From Candidatus Gastranaerophilales bacterium (lineage in GTDB: Bacteria > Cyanobacteriota > Vampirovibrionia > Gastranaerophilales > Gastranaerophilaceae), in contig CALVEK010000002.1 of the NCBI GenBank assembly GCA_944326555.1, positions 62,001-126,000 of the forward strand: a DNA stretch of 64,000 bases, in the 5' to 3' direction. Each line of letters starts with the position of its first letter. Position 1 is the first letter of the stretch. The position numbers and the translations under genes are program-made. The notes below the pieces were generated by a model. It did no database searches. It was given only the letters and a program-made list of their open reading frames with translations, and had not been told where the DNA came from. Shown piece by piece: positions 21,361 through 29,813 of the stretch.

Positions 21361-22857
21361 TTATTTTGTCTCAACTAAATCCAAGTTATCTATTTTTTTT
21401 AGAATTGCATTTGTAGAGTAATCTTCTATTCTTTCTAATTCAACAGCTCTTCCGCCATATGATATTACTTTTTGAGCTTCAGGCCAATCTTCTATTTTAT
21501 ATCCCTCTTTTGCTATAACATCAGGTCTGAGTTCTTCAACAAGCTCAAGAGCCGTATCCTCGTCAAACAATACAACATAATCAACGAACTCTAATGAAGC
21601 AACAACATAAGCTCTTGTTTTTTCATTTTGCAAAGGATACTGTTCTCCCTTTATATTTTTTATGGATTTATCAGAATTTACACCAACAAACAAGCAATCG
21701 CATTCATTTTTTGCACCCGCAAAAGAATGAATATGCCCAAGATGCATTACATCAAAGCCGCCATTAGTAAAACCAATGATTTTACCTGATGACTTAAGTT
21801 CTTTAGCAATTTTTTTAGCATCTTCCAAACTTATTATTTTTGAGGCTTGAGCAAGTTTTTGAACACCGTTTGCCCTATCAATAGCAATAGAAAGTTCCTG
21901 AGGCGTAACGCAAGCAGTACCCAATTTGCCTACAACAATGCCCGAAGCCAAATTTGCCAATCTCATCGCATTAGTGATAGGCATACCTGCTGCAATAGCT
22001 GCCCCCATAACAGCCAAAGAAGTATCCCCTGCCCCTGACACATCAAAAACTTCCTTAGCTTCTGCACTGATATGGACAGCACTTTTCACATCACTTGAGG
22101 GAACAAACATCATTCCATCCTTGCTCAATGTAATCAAAAGATTTTTGATATTGTATTGCTGCATTACTTTTTGGGCTGTTTTTTGAATTTTAATTTTAAA
22201 ATCATCATCCTTGGTATCAAACTTTTCCCCACTGACAAGTTCAAACTCTTTGAGGTTTGGTTTTACAATATCAGCACCCGAATACTTTGAGAAATCTCTC
22301 TCTTTAGGGTCAACAAGAACTTTTTTACCATACTTTTTACACAACGATATGATTATTTGAGTTGTTTCATTAGTTAAAAGCCCTTTTTTATAGTCAGAAA
22401 CCAACACAATATCAGAGTCTTTAATTTCTTGTTCTACAAGCTCCTTAAATTTATTAATCAAAGACGCATCCAACTTTAAAAAAGTCTCTTTATCAGCTCT
22501 TATCAAATGATTATTATTGGCAATCATTCTAATTTTTGTAGTTGTAGGATAATTTTCAGGTTTTATCAGCTTATATTCACAATTTGTCTTATCCAAAAAA
22601 GCCTCTAACATTAAACCGGACTCATCATCGCCCGAAACTCCGACATACTTTGTTTTAATTCCCAAAGAAGCGAGATTGGCAATAACATTACCCGTTCCAC
22701 CCAGCATAGATTTTTCTTTTAATATCTTGAAAATAGGTACAGGCGCCTCAGGAGAAATTCTTTCTACTTCTCCATAGTAAAACTTATCCAGCATTATATC
22801 GCCAACACACAACACAGTAAGTTCTTCAAAGCTCTTAAGAATATCTTTAGTAAGCAT
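21361..22857 (-). CDS. hldE: Bifunctional heptose-7-phosphate kinase / heptose-1-phosphate adenylyltransferase
   Basis: A 498-residue bifunctional enzyme. Residues ~1-330 are a PfkB-type sugar kinase with GGTGNVIANLASLG and the anion-hole/catalytic motif DVSGAGDTSLAV. Residues ~355-498 are a cytidylyltransferase-like adenylyltransferase with FTNGGFDVMHLGH (HxGH nucleotide site) and a terminal EDYSTNAILKKI. Length and domain order match HldE (RfaE). It phosphorylates heptose 7-phosphate at C1 and, after GmhB acts, adds AMP to give ADP-heptose. The usual FTNGCFD motif has Gly in place of Cys, a harmless variant as far as can be judged. It is the first gene of a two-gene operon with gmhA-gmhB. 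Confidence 0.93.
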   Translation of the reverse strand: MLTKDILKSFEELTVLCVGDIMLDKFYYGEVERISPEAPVPIFKILKEKSMLGGTGNVIANLASLGIKTKYVGVSGDDESGLMLEAFLDKTNCEYKLIKPENYPTTTKIRMIANNNHLIRADKETFLKLDASLINKFKELVEQEIKDSDIVLVSDYKKGLLTNETTQIIISLCKKYGKKVLVDPKERDFSKYSGADIVKPNLKEFELVSGEKFDTKDDDFKIKIQKTAQKVMQQYNIKNLLITLSKDGMMFVPSSDVKSAVHISAEAKEVFDVSGAGDTSLAVMGAAIAAGMPITNAMRLANLASGIVVGKLGTACVTPQELSIAIDRANGVQKLAQASKIISLEDAKKIAKELKSSGKIIGFTNGGFDVMHLGHIHSFAGAKNECDCLFVGVNSDKSIKNIKGEQYPLQNEKTRAYVVASLEFVDYVVLFDEDTALELVEELRPDVIAKEGYKIEDWPEAQKVISYGGRAVELERIEDYSTNAILKKIDNLDLVETK

Positions 22858-22918
22858 GATTTTATTCCTTACAACTACAATGAATTAAATTTTAACATTC
22901 TCAAACATTATTATCAAA

Positions 22919-25786
22919 CTAGAGTTCATAAGAAACAGGATCTCTGTTTAAAAGATTAAGAGCGTTCTTAGCTGTATTATTTATTGTCCTCATATTTTGA
23001 ACCAGATTTTCTGAATCTTTGTCCGCAGACAATTCGTCTATAACAAATCTTGAAACCTCTTTTATTTGTTCAAGGATATCAACTGTTCTGTTTACAGATT
23101 TTAGAAAATCTCCTTCATTAAAAGTTTTTGAAGTTTTTGTATTATCTTTTATAAGTTTTTCCCACCCTAATCTTGATTCTTCATCATTGGATGACTCAAC
23201 ATTTACCCATTGTGAGATATATTGAACATCTTTTCTGTTAAGTTTGTTATCAGGGATATTAACGTGCTCTGAATCCTGCAAGGCTAAAACTTTTTGATAC
23301 AACTTATCTATTCCCCACAAAGTATCAGAAACAGTCTCTTCAAGATGGACAGGCTCTTCAAACTCATCATTAGATGGCCTATCATCAAAAGGAGTTAAAG
23401 CACAAGCAACGCAAGCAAGCTCTTGAGGAGTTAAATACTGTAAACCTGAATTCAAAATAGTTTCAGCAAACAATAAGCCATCAACACCTCTTGCCTTGGC
23501 AACAATCTCACCTTTTATTGTAGGAATAAGAACACCATCTATATTTTCAAAACATTTCAATTCAGGATTTGTAAGAACTTTTGCCATTGCATTAAATTGT
23601 TTTTTTATTCCACCCATCACTCTATATGGTTTTTGACCAATCGATTCAAGTCTTTCTTTTAAGAAAGATTTATCAACTGCATCCGATAAATTATCAGCAG
23701 AACCCTCATTTGAGATAAAATGACTTATAAAGCTATAGGTCGGTTTAAAACTACTGTTAATTGGGTCGGGTTCGGAATTAGCAAGATTATAAATACTTGT
23801 TACTCCGTGGTCTTTATCAGGAATGACAACAACATTCCCTATTGAATCCTTACCTCTTCGACCAGCCCTACCTGCCATTTGTTGAAATTCACTTGGGGTC
23901 AAGGTAACAAATTTTTCTCCGTCTTGATTTTCATTAGCACCTGAAAACCTTGTAAGCTGGGTAAACACTACAGTTTTTGCAGGTACATTTATACCTGCAC
24001 CAAGAGTAGAAGTTGCAAACACAACCTTTATAAGTTTATTTTGAGCCAGTTCTTCGACAAGAGCTTTATATGATGGCATTTTACCTGCATGATGAACGGC
24101 AACACCTGTCAATAAAGTTGACGGATCTTCATTAGTACCCAAAAAGACACCTTTATCTAAATGTTTTTTTATTATCGCTGAGGCTCTCTCTTTTTCCTCA
24201 TCATTTAAAAGACTTTCTCCAGTTTTTAAAAAGCCTGCTCTTAAATTATTGCACTGTTTCTTTGAAAAATTAAAGAATATAGCGGGCAACTTATCCTCTG
24301 TCTGAAGAACCTTTATCAAGTCATACTCATAAGGAGTGTATTCACTTCTTTTTACAACGGTAAGAGAAGCAGCAATCTTGTCAGCCAACATCGGCTTTAA
24401 TCCTGTGTTAATTAATCTTTTATTAAACTCTTTAACACCCATATCAGAGTTATTCAAAATAGATTTTATTTTCAAAAGCCCATCCTTGGCAGTAGCATTA
24501 CCCCCCGTAATCCTGCTATATTGGGCAAAGGCTCTTTGTGTATTATGAGACATCAAATCAGTTTCCAAATATTGAGAAACTTTGTCAGTACTTATAACTT
24601 TTTGCATTGCACCATTCGAATAAAACGAACGTTTTTGTTCTTTATCGGATTTTTCTGTTTTCAGTTTTTCATTAATTTTACGCTCACTTTTATCACACAA
24701 AATAGCAGCAGCTCTTTCGGCATCCTGTTTAGAATAACCTAATTTTTTCACCAACAATTGAGACAAGTTCTCGGGCTTGCCTTTAAAATCAATGTTCTTC
24801 ATCAAAAATTGCAAACCATCTACAGCAGAAGAATCTCCTCCTGATTTTGCACTTATTTCTATTAAAACATCTGTCTGTTTATCGGAAAGATTTTTCTTAC
24901 TTTGAGGATTCAATGCCTTACCTAGTTTTTGCAAATTATATGACTCCTCTGTAAGTGGGGTGATAGAAGTTTTGGATCTTTTGGGGTCAAAAACATAATA
25001 TTTAAGAGGAACATGTCTTTCTTCTGACGGAACATTGACTATTTGAGAAACTCGTTGAGAAGATTTTTCAGTAAGTAATCTATTCATCCATTTCTGCAAG
25101 ACTTCGCCATTTTGTGCTGTTGCAGAAAGTAATAACTGCTGGACCTTAGGAGGTGTATACATTATAGAAGTTTCCCAAACTTCGCCTCTTTCCGGATCAT
25201 TCATATAATGAAATTCATCATAAATAACAGTTGCAACATCTTTTAATCTGTCTGAAAGTTCTTTTTTCTTATCTCCAAGGAGCATATTACGATAAATTTC
25301 AGTGGTCATAATAACAATAGGAGCATTACCATTAATTTTTATATCACCGGTTAAAAGCCCGACATTTTCTTTACCGTATAATTTACAAAAATCTGTATAT
25401 TTTTCATTTGATAGAGCTTTTAACGGAGTGGTGTAAAATGTAGTCTTTCCCTCAGATAAATTTTTATTTATCGCATACTCGGCAATAAGAGTCTTACCCG
25501 TTCCTGTCGGAGCCAAAATGAGAGGATCCGCACCATCATATATATATTTTGCAGCCTCTATTTGATACTTATCAGGTTTAAGTCTAAAATATTTGTGCAA
25601 ACTTTCTTCAAACTTCACATCTTCGGATTTATTGTTTATTGTTGAGCCAAAAGATAACGGATAAAAATATATAAAATCTTTAGTATTTACTGTTTTAGAG
25701 CTTTTATCCACATTAATTTTGTTTGATTGTTTTAAATTGCCGGCTTTATTATATAGAATTGGTGATATAACTTTTTGAACAAACAT
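22919..25786 (-). CDS. Ski2-like DExH superfamily 2 RNA helicase
   Basis: A 955-residue helicase. Motif I is LAPTGTGKTLIAEYAI, motif II DEFH (VIYDEFHYMND), motif III LLSATA, motif V TSTLGAGINVPAKTVVF and motif VI QMAGRAGRRG. The DE(V/F)H box and GAGINVPA match the Ski2/Mtr4 branch, found in cyanobacteria as well as eukaryotes. Roughly 200 extra residues between motifs III and V and a helical C-terminus complete it. It probably unwinds structured RNA, but the substrate is unknown. I start it at 25786 because AAGGAG sits 9 nt upstream; the GTG eight codons earlier would place that site inside the gene. It is monocistronic or weakly linked to hldE (61-bp gap). Confidence 0.88.
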   Translation of the reverse strand: MFVQKVISPILYNKAGNLKQSNKINVDKSSKTVNTKDFIYFYPLSFGSTINNKSEDVKFEESLHKYFRLKPDKYQIEAAKYIYDGADPLILAPTGTGKTLIAEYAINKNLSEGKTTFYTTPLKALSNEKYTDFCKLYGKENVGLLTGDIKINGNAPIVIMTTEIYRNMLLGDKKKELSDRLKDVATVIYDEFHYMNDPERGEVWETSIMYTPPKVQQLLLSATAQNGEVLQKWMNRLLTEKSSQRVSQIVNVPSEERHVPLKYYVFDPKRSKTSITPLTEESYNLQKLGKALNPQSKKNLSDKQTDVLIEISAKSGGDSSAVDGLQFLMKNIDFKGKPENLSQLLVKKLGYSKQDAERAAAILCDKSERKINEKLKTEKSDKEQKRSFYSNGAMQKVISTDKVSQYLETDLMSHNTQRAFAQYSRITGGNATAKDGLLKIKSILNNSDMGVKEFNKRLINTGLKPMLADKIAASLTVVKRSEYTPYEYDLIKVLQTEDKLPAIFFNFSKKQCNNLRAGFLKTGESLLNDEEKERASAIIKKHLDKGVFLGTNEDPSTLLTGVAVHHAGKMPSYKALVEELAQNKLIKVVFATSTLGAGINVPAKTVVFTQLTRFSGANENQDGEKFVTLTPSEFQQMAGRAGRRGKDSIGNVVVIPDKDHGVTSIYNLANSEPDPINSSFKPTYSFISHFISNEGSADNLSDAVDKSFLKERLESIGQKPYRVMGGIKKQFNAMAKVLTNPELKCFENIDGVLIPTIKGEIVAKARGVDGLLFAETILNSGLQYLTPQELACVACALTPFDDRPSNDEFEEPVHLEETVSDTLWGIDKLYQKVLALQDSEHVNIPDNKLNRKDVQYISQWVNVESSNDEESRLGWEKLIKDNTKTSKTFNEGDFLKSVNRTVDILEQIKEVSRFVIDELSADKDSENLVQNMRTINNTAKNALNLLNRDPVSYEL

Positions 25787-25950
25787 GGACAAATTCTCCT
25801 TTTTTTGCACTAAAAACCAAAGCTAAAAATAGTTGTTATTTTCTAAAAATTGTTTGATAAAACTTTACATCGCAATTAGTTTATTTGCTTACAAGTAACA
25901 AATTTTTTTTATTACAATATTTAGAAAATTAAAGAAGTGATAAAAAATCT

Positions 25951-26853
25951 ATGAAGATATCAAATAGCAAAAATATTTTTATCAGAAAAATATCAACAGC
26001 AACAAAAGTACTGATGAGCAGTTTTTTGTTGTCATTGCCCACACCTTTGGCCAAAGATACTTTTACAAAAACACCACAAATTACAGAAATAATACCACGC
26101 CATATTGTCCCAAAACTTAATAAATCACTTACAAAGGGACTAAAAATTGTAGAAAATATAAATATAAGAGGAGGCGTAACACACTGTTACAATGATAGTT
26201 CTATGTTAGTCTTACAAAAAAGACTTTTAAATACGGGAATAAAAGGTCAATACACCTGCCCTATTGATACAGCAATAAAGCCATATATACCATCAACCGG
26301 TCAGTTTGGTTCGATAAGACCAGCAGGAAGGACGCATCTAGGAATAGATATTTACCCAAGATTATACGGAAGAAAACCTAAAAAACCTGTAGCCGTTGTA
26401 TCGGCAACAGATGGGATTGTTGTAAGTGTAAAAAAATCTCCGCAAAATGACCCCAACAATTTGATTGCAAACAACATAAAGATTATGGCTCCCGATGGAA
26501 AAATATACTCTTATGACCATTTAGGAAGAAGAGAAGATTATAAAGGTGCAAAATATACAGAATTAAAAGAAATAGGAAGCATAATCCATGCAGGAGATAC
26601 ATTGGGAACAGTTGGCCATACAGGAGAAACAGCTGTGTGGCATCTACATTTTTCTGTAGAAGATTTGAACATAAAAAAAGAACAAGAACATAGTAAGCTT
26701 TGGAAAGACTTACACAAAAGATATTCTGTATATGCCACACCTAGAGGACAGATTGATCCACTAGATAAAGAAAAGGCAGGCACAATTGCTGATTTTTTAA
26801 ATCTTTACCGAATTGATAAGGGTGAAAAAGTTTCTTATTATGCAAGTTTATAA
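25951..26853 (+). CDS. M23 (LytM-type) zinc peptidase, secreted
   Basis: A 300-residue protein with a basic N-terminus and a hydrophobic stretch (about residues 18-32) that should act as a signal peptide or anchor. The M23 domain spans about residues 118-245. Zinc ligands H129 and D133 lie in RTHLGIDIY, and H231/H233 in WHLHFSVED. All residues for an active peptidoglycan endopeptidase are therefore present. A ~60-residue region before the domain and a Tyr-rich tail lack recognised motifs. The likely role is cell-wall hydrolysis during growth or division. It stands alone between the helicase and the parvulins. Confidence 0.9.
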   Translation: MKISNSKNIFIRKISTATKVLMSSFLLSLPTPLAKDTFTKTPQITEIIPRHIVPKLNKSLTKGLKIVENINIRGGVTHCYNDSSMLVLQKRLLNTGIKGQYTCPIDTAIKPYIPSTGQFGSIRPAGRTHLGIDIYPRLYGRKPKKPVAVVSATDGIVVSVKKSPQNDPNNLIANNIKIMAPDGKIYSYDHLGRREDYKGAKYTELKEIGSIIHAGDTLGTVGHTGETAVWHLHFSVEDLNIKKEQEHSKLWKDLHKRYSVYATPRGQIDPLDKEKAGTIADFLNLYRIDKGEKVSYYASL

Positions 26854-26930
26854 ATTTAACCTTTTATATGATTGTACTAATGAACATTTTTTTATAAAAT
26901 CAGTTAAATAAAAAGAATGGAGTTTATAAA

Positions 26931-27338
26931 ATGAGTAATTTTTCCAAGATAATTTTGTCTTTAGCCTTTGCAGGTATGCTATCTTTGTGCACAGCAACAA
27001 TAACAACACCCTCAACAGCTGCGCAAGCAGAAGCAGAAGACCCAACATTATACAAAACAGTTAGAGCAAGTCATATTCTGGTTGATACAGAAGATCAGGC
27101 ATGGGCAATAAAAACAAGAATCACAGAGGGAGAAGACTTTTCAAAACTTGCACAAGAATATTCAAAATGCCCATCAAAAGACAAAGGCGGAGATTTAGGG
27201 TATTTTAACAGAGGACAAATGGTTCCTGAATTTGAATACGCAGCATTTTCCACACCAGTTGGAGAAGTATCGGATCCTGTAAAAACCAGATTCGGCTGGC
27301 ATTTAATCAAAGTAACAAGAAAGATGTTGGCAAGATAA
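26931..27338 (+). CDS. Secreted parvulin-type peptidyl-prolyl isomerase
   Basis: A 135-residue protein with an N-terminal signal peptide (about residues 1-30, ending TAAQA). One rotamase (PpiC) domain follows from about residue 43: [43 protein letters not shown] in segments, and FGWHLIKV. The conserved HIL, GGDLG, G.M..EFE and GWHxI elements are all present. It should isomerise prolyl bonds in exported proteins in the periplasm. Such single-domain PpiC proteins may help fold outer-membrane proteins like those encoded in this window. GGAG lies 7 nt before the ATG. Confidence 0.9.
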   Translation: MSNFSKIILSLAFAGMLSLCTATITTPSTAAQAEAEDPTLYKTVRASHILVDTEDQAWAIKTRITEGEDFSKLAQEYSKCPSKDKGGDLGYFNRGQMVPEFEYAAFSTPVGEVSDPVKTRFGWHLIKVTRKMLAR

Positions 27339-27411
27339 ATTGCAAATGTTTTAAAAATTCTATAATATGGGTATATAGAGGATAGTACACAATGTATGGA
27401 GGAAATCTCAC

Positions 27412-27792
27412 ATGAAAAAGTTATTTTTGACTACAGTAGTAGCTTTGTTTGCAACAATGCTGGTAATCCCCGCATTAAATGAAAAATCATCTGTTGCATA
27501 TGGAGCTCCAACTTATAAAACTGTAAAAGCACAGGTTATAGTTGTTAATTCAAAAGCAGAAGCCGACAAAGTAAAATCAGAACTTAACAACGGCGGAAGT
27601 TTTTATGCTATAGAAAAGAAATATTCAATATCTGAGCTGGATAGCTATAGAACAATGACCAAAACTGAAATTGATCAGAATTATCCAGAGTTAAGCGAAC
27701 TTGCCAAAACAATGAAATCAGGAGAAATATCTAACCCTGTTGAAACACAAGATGGTTGGGTTATTATCAAAATGATATCTCGCACATATTAA
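27412..27792 (+). CDS. Degenerate parvulin-like secreted protein
   Basis: A 126-residue exported protein, paralogous to the PPIase upstream. A signal peptide (about 1-27) is followed by the same YKTVKAQVIVVNSKAEADKV layout and a closing GEISNPVETQDGWVIIKM. The central catalytic part (SHIL, GGDLG) is missing or replaced by SISELDSYRTMTK, so isomerase activity is doubtful. It may keep only a binding or chaperone role. Strong AGGAAA-type ribosome site; 73 bp separates the two genes. A 10-11 bp inverted repeat follows at 27906-27940. Confidence 0.7.
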   Translation: MKKLFLTTVVALFATMLVIPALNEKSSVAYGAPTYKTVKAQVIVVNSKAEADKVKSELNNGGSFYAIEKKYSISELDSYRTMTKTEIDQNYPELSELAKTMKSGEISNPVETQDGWVIIKMISRTY

Positions 27793-27905
27793 TCAAGTGT
27801 ACTATTTAAAAGTTCTTGACGACAAAATATGTTGTTGATAAACTTTAGATACTTGATAGATAGTGCATTGAAAATTTAATACTAAACGTTTTATACATTT
27901 ACGTT

Positions 27906-27940
27906 ATTGAGCAATGTAATATATGATTGCATTGCTCAAT
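27906..27940 (+). repeat. Perfect 11-bp inverted repeat
   Basis: ATTGAGCAATG and its exact reverse complement are separated by 13 bases. No T-run follows, so it is a poor Rho-independent terminator. It belongs with the palindrome-rich DNA that begins here and runs to the tRNA genes. The rest of 27793-27965 holds nothing I can name. Confidence 0.6.
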
Positions 27941-27965
27941 ATATTTGATGATGTTGTGTAGCTTT

Positions 27966-28250
27966 TGACTCTGCTGACGAGAATGATTGATTATCATTCG
28001 AGGAGAGGTAGCACCGTAGGTGCGCTACATTAAAATTATAAAACGGGATGTGGCGCAGCTTGACTCTGCCGACGAGAATGATTGATTATCATTCGAGGAG
28101 AGGTAGCACCGTAGGTGCGCTACATTAAAATTATAAAACGGGATGTGGCGCAGCTTGACTCTGCCGACGAGAATGATTGATTATCATTCGAGGAGAGGTA
28201 GCACCGTAGGTGCGCTACACTAAAATTATAAAACGGGATGTGGCGCAGCT
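27966..28250 (+). repeat. Three 95-bp tandem units carrying the 5' end of tRNA-Pro
   Basis: Units begin at 27966, 28061 and 28156 with an exact 95-bp period. Units 1 and 2 each run into a full 5' tRNA-Pro end (CGGGATGTGGCGCAGCTTG); unit 3 runs into the real gene. Each unit then contains ACTCTGCCGACGAG, a 7-bp-stem palindrome (GAATGAT-TGATT-ATCATTC), GAGAGGTAGC, and GGTGCGCTAC. The last is the exact reverse complement of the tRNA-Pro segment GTAGCGCACC. Divergence from the tRNA begins in the D-loop. None of the partial copies could fold as a tRNA. Confidence 0.92.
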
Positions 28251-28307
28251 TGGTAGCGCACCTCGCTTGGGACGAGGGGGTCGCACGTTCAAATCGTGTC
28301 ATCCCGA
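28234..28307 (+). tRNA. tRNA-Pro (TGG)
   Basis: Cloverleaf: acceptor CGGGATG pairs with CATCCCG. The anticodon stem CCTCG/CGAGG encloses the loop CTTGGGA (anticodon TGG), and the T-loop is GTTCAAATC. Discriminator A at 28307; CCA is not encoded. Confidence 0.95.
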
Positions 28308-28350
28308 TTTTTTAAATTTTGTACACTGAAAAACAAAAGTAAGAAGAATT

Positions 28351-28520
28351 AACTCAATGCTTAGAGAGCAAAGCTCTCGAGTATAGATTACTACCTGCCG
28401 TAGAAGGCAGGATTGACAATTAAATTTGCGGAAGTAACTCAATGCTTAGAGAGCAAAGCTCTCGAGTATAGATTACTACCTGCCGTAGAAGGCAGGATTG
28501 ACAATTAAATTTGCGGAAGT
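28351..28520 (+). repeat. Two 85-bp tandem units carrying the 5' end of tRNA-Gly
   Basis: Units begin at 28351 and 28436; the third 85-bp step (28521) is the real tRNA-Gly. Each unit follows AACTCAATG of the tRNA D-arm, then diverges in the D-loop into a hairpin (GAGAGC-AAA-GCTCTC). Next come CCTGCC...GGCAGG, where AGAAGGCAGG is the inverted copy of the tRNA anticodon arm, and then the AT-rich leader and GCGGAAGT again. This is the same design as at tRNA-Pro with different palindromes. Confidence 0.92.
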
Positions 28521-28587
28521 AACTCAATGGTAGAGTACCTGCCTTCCAAGCAGGCTGCTGCGGGTTCGAGTCCCGTCTTCCGCTCCA
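28513..28587 (+). tRNA. tRNA-Gly (TCC)
   Basis: Acceptor GCGGAAG/CTTCCGC; anticodon stem CCTGC/GCAGG with loop CTTCCAA (anticodon TCC); T-arm CGGGTTCGAGTCCCG. CCA is encoded (28585-28587). Confidence 0.95.
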
Positions 28588-28591
28588 TTTG

Positions 28592-28758
28592 CACATTAAA
28601 TGAAAGATATTGACTCTCACACGTATTTCTAAGCAAATAAATTTGCAAGAAATACGGTTTACGTGTTCGATTTGCTAAAGCAAATCGCCAGCACCCGACA
28701 TTCTACAAAATCATAGATTTTTTGAATGTCGTGCGAGTCCCGTCTTCCGCTCCATTTG
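28592..28758 (+). repeat. Palindrome-rich segment ending in a second tRNA-Gly 3' end
   Basis: A 25-nt tract from the tRNA-Gly T-loop through CCA (28567-28591) is repeated exactly at 28734-28758. The intervening DNA contains four strong palindromes. These are GTATTTCT..AGAAATAC; ATTTGC-TAAA-GCAAAT directly after GTTCG; GACATTC..GAATGTC; and, nested in the last, AAATC-ATA-GATTT. It looks like a tRNA 3' half whose T-loop has been split by palindromic inserts, or a duplication of the tRNA end. Confidence 0.8.
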
Positions 28759-28764
28759 TTGTAT

Positions 28765-28835
28765 GGCGGCATGGCCAAGTGGTAAGGCAGAGGCCTGCAA
28801 AGCCTTTATCCCCAGTTCGAATCTGGGTGCCGCCT
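28765..28835 (+). tRNA. tRNA-Cys (GCA)
   Basis: Acceptor GGCGGCA/TGCCGCC; anticodon stem GAGGC/GCCTT with loop CTGCAAA (anticodon GCA); T-arm CCCAGTTCGAATCTGGG. CCA is not encoded. This is the only tRNA in the cluster without a partial copy in front of it. Confidence 0.95.
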
Positions 28836-28845
28836 TTTTGAATAG

Positions 28846-28870
28846 AAAGACCTCAAAAGAGGTCTTTTTT
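28846..28870 (+). terminator. Rho-independent terminator after tRNA-Cys
   Basis: AAAGACCTC / GAGGTCTTT stem with an AAAA loop and a T6 tail. It could also serve the HTH gene that converges from the right. Confidence 0.85.
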
Positions 28871-29084
28871 AGTATCTTTTTCTCTTATCGACGAATTTGA
28901 TATCATAATCCAAAATCTCAGCAATAAGCTTAATCTCACGATAGGGAATCGTTTCTTTTCTGAGCTTTTGAGATAGATTTGCCATTGTGTATTTTTTGTT
29001 TAATTTCTTAGACAGTTCGTTTGCTAGGTCTGTTAGTGTAAAATCTCTATCTAAAATTAGTTGTTTTATTTCTTTAATAATCAC
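28869..29084 (-). CDS. Small Xre-like helix-turn-helix protein
   Basis: A 71-residue protein whose sequence (LTDLANELSKKLNKKYTMANLSQKL in parts) reads as a helix-turn-helix of the lambda-repressor type: an A-E-L helix, a turn, and a recognition helix MANLSQKLR. A closing helix IKLIAEILDYDI follows. It has the size of tiny DNA-binding proteins found in Firmicutes and their elements. I choose GTG at 29084, which has TAGGTG about 6 nt upstream; the GTG three codons earlier overlaps that site. Its 3' end overlaps the tRNA-Cys terminator. The target is unknown. Confidence 0.55.
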   Translation of the reverse strand: MIIKEIKQLILDRDFTLTDLANELSKKLNKKYTMANLSQKLRKETIPYREIKLIAEILDYDIKFVDKRKRY

Positions 29085-29168
29085 TAGTAGCACCTAAATT
29101 CAACTATATGATTAACAATTATACAATATGTTTTAGTATTCAATTAATAAGTTGAGTTAGATGAAAAA

Positions 29169-29342
29169 ATGGAATCAAAAAAACTAAATATTATAGAAAG
29201 CAACATAGCTAATATAGACTCTATTGTAGGGGTTTGCATAAACTCAATATGCTACGAGCCTGAAAATACTGCACCTGTTGTTTATTTATATTTTTTTGAA
29301 ACGATACAAAAGAAGTTGAAAGTCATAAGAGAGCAGTTTTGA
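29169..29342 (+). CDS. Possible 57-residue small protein
   Basis: A short reading frame from ATG 29169 (MESKKLNIIESNIANIDS...) with ordinary amino-acid composition, divergent from the HTH gene. No ribosome site better than GAG is visible and I recognise no family. It ends shortly before the tRNA-Val pseudo-copy. It may be a real small gene or a remnant. Confidence 0.3.
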   Translation: MESKKLNIIESNIANIDSIVGVCINSICYEPENTAPVVYLYFFETIQKKLKVIREQF

Positions 29343-29374
29343 CAAAAATTTTTTTATGCTATTATTAGCGAAGA

Positions 29375-29485
29375 TTGACAAATCAATAAATGGGCGGTTG
29401 GCACTCTGCCGAACGAATTGACTAAATGTCAATTTGTGAGAGGTGGTAGCGCATCTCAAAGCAGAGCTTTGACAAATCAATAAAT
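29375..29485 (+). repeat. 94-bp duplicated leader with a partial tRNA-Val copy
   Basis: TTGACAAATCAATAAAT plus the first 11 nt of tRNA-Val (GGGCGGTTGGC) occurs at 29375 and again 94 bp later at the real gene. In the copy, the tRNA diverges in the D-arm into ACTCTGCCGAACGA, a palindrome (AATTGAC-TAAAT-GTCAATT), GAGAGGTG, then the D-arm 3' strand GTAGCGCATC, then a CAAAGC-AGA-GCTTTG hairpin. The ACTCTGCCG and GAGAG flanks match those in the tRNA-Pro units. Confidence 0.88.
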
Positions 29486-29561
29486 GGGCGGTTGGCGCAG
29501 TTGGTAGCGCATCACATTGACATTGTGGGGGTCGCTGGTTCGAGTCCAGTATCGCCCACCA
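29486..29561 (+). tRNA. tRNA-Val (GAC)
   Basis: Acceptor GGGCGGT/ATCGCCC; anticodon loop TTGACAT (anticodon GAC) closed by TCACA/TGTGG; T-arm CTGGTTCGAGTCCAG. CCA is encoded at 29559-29561. Confidence 0.95.
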
Positions 29562-29565
29562 TTTA

Positions 29566-29595
29566 AAAAAGAGGCTTCTATAAAGCCTCTTTTTT
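29566..29595 (+). terminator. Rho-independent terminator after tRNA-Val
   Basis: AAAAAGAGGCTT / AAGCCTCTTTTTT hairpin immediately after the tRNA. The following 218 bp to the next gene are AT-rich with no feature I can support. Confidence 0.88.
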
Positions 29596-29813
29596 ACTGC
29601 GAAATTTACCGTCAGTAGCGAGCTTTTTGTTAATCAGCATCAAACAGAGAACACAAAGTTAATATTTTTGAGAAAATAAAATATTTAAACAATAAAATTC
29701 TCTTTTTTACACATCATAAGCCCCTAAAAATTAATTTTTTATTATTTTTTATTGAATATCAAGATATCTATGTAGAATTATAGTATGAAATATTTAAAAT
29801 AAAGGAAGAAACA

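Noticed and set aside
27966-28520. A CRISPR array, suggested by regular repeats
   Set aside because: The repeats are contiguous 95- and 85-bp tandem units with tRNA sequence inside, have no unique spacers, and no cas genes are present.
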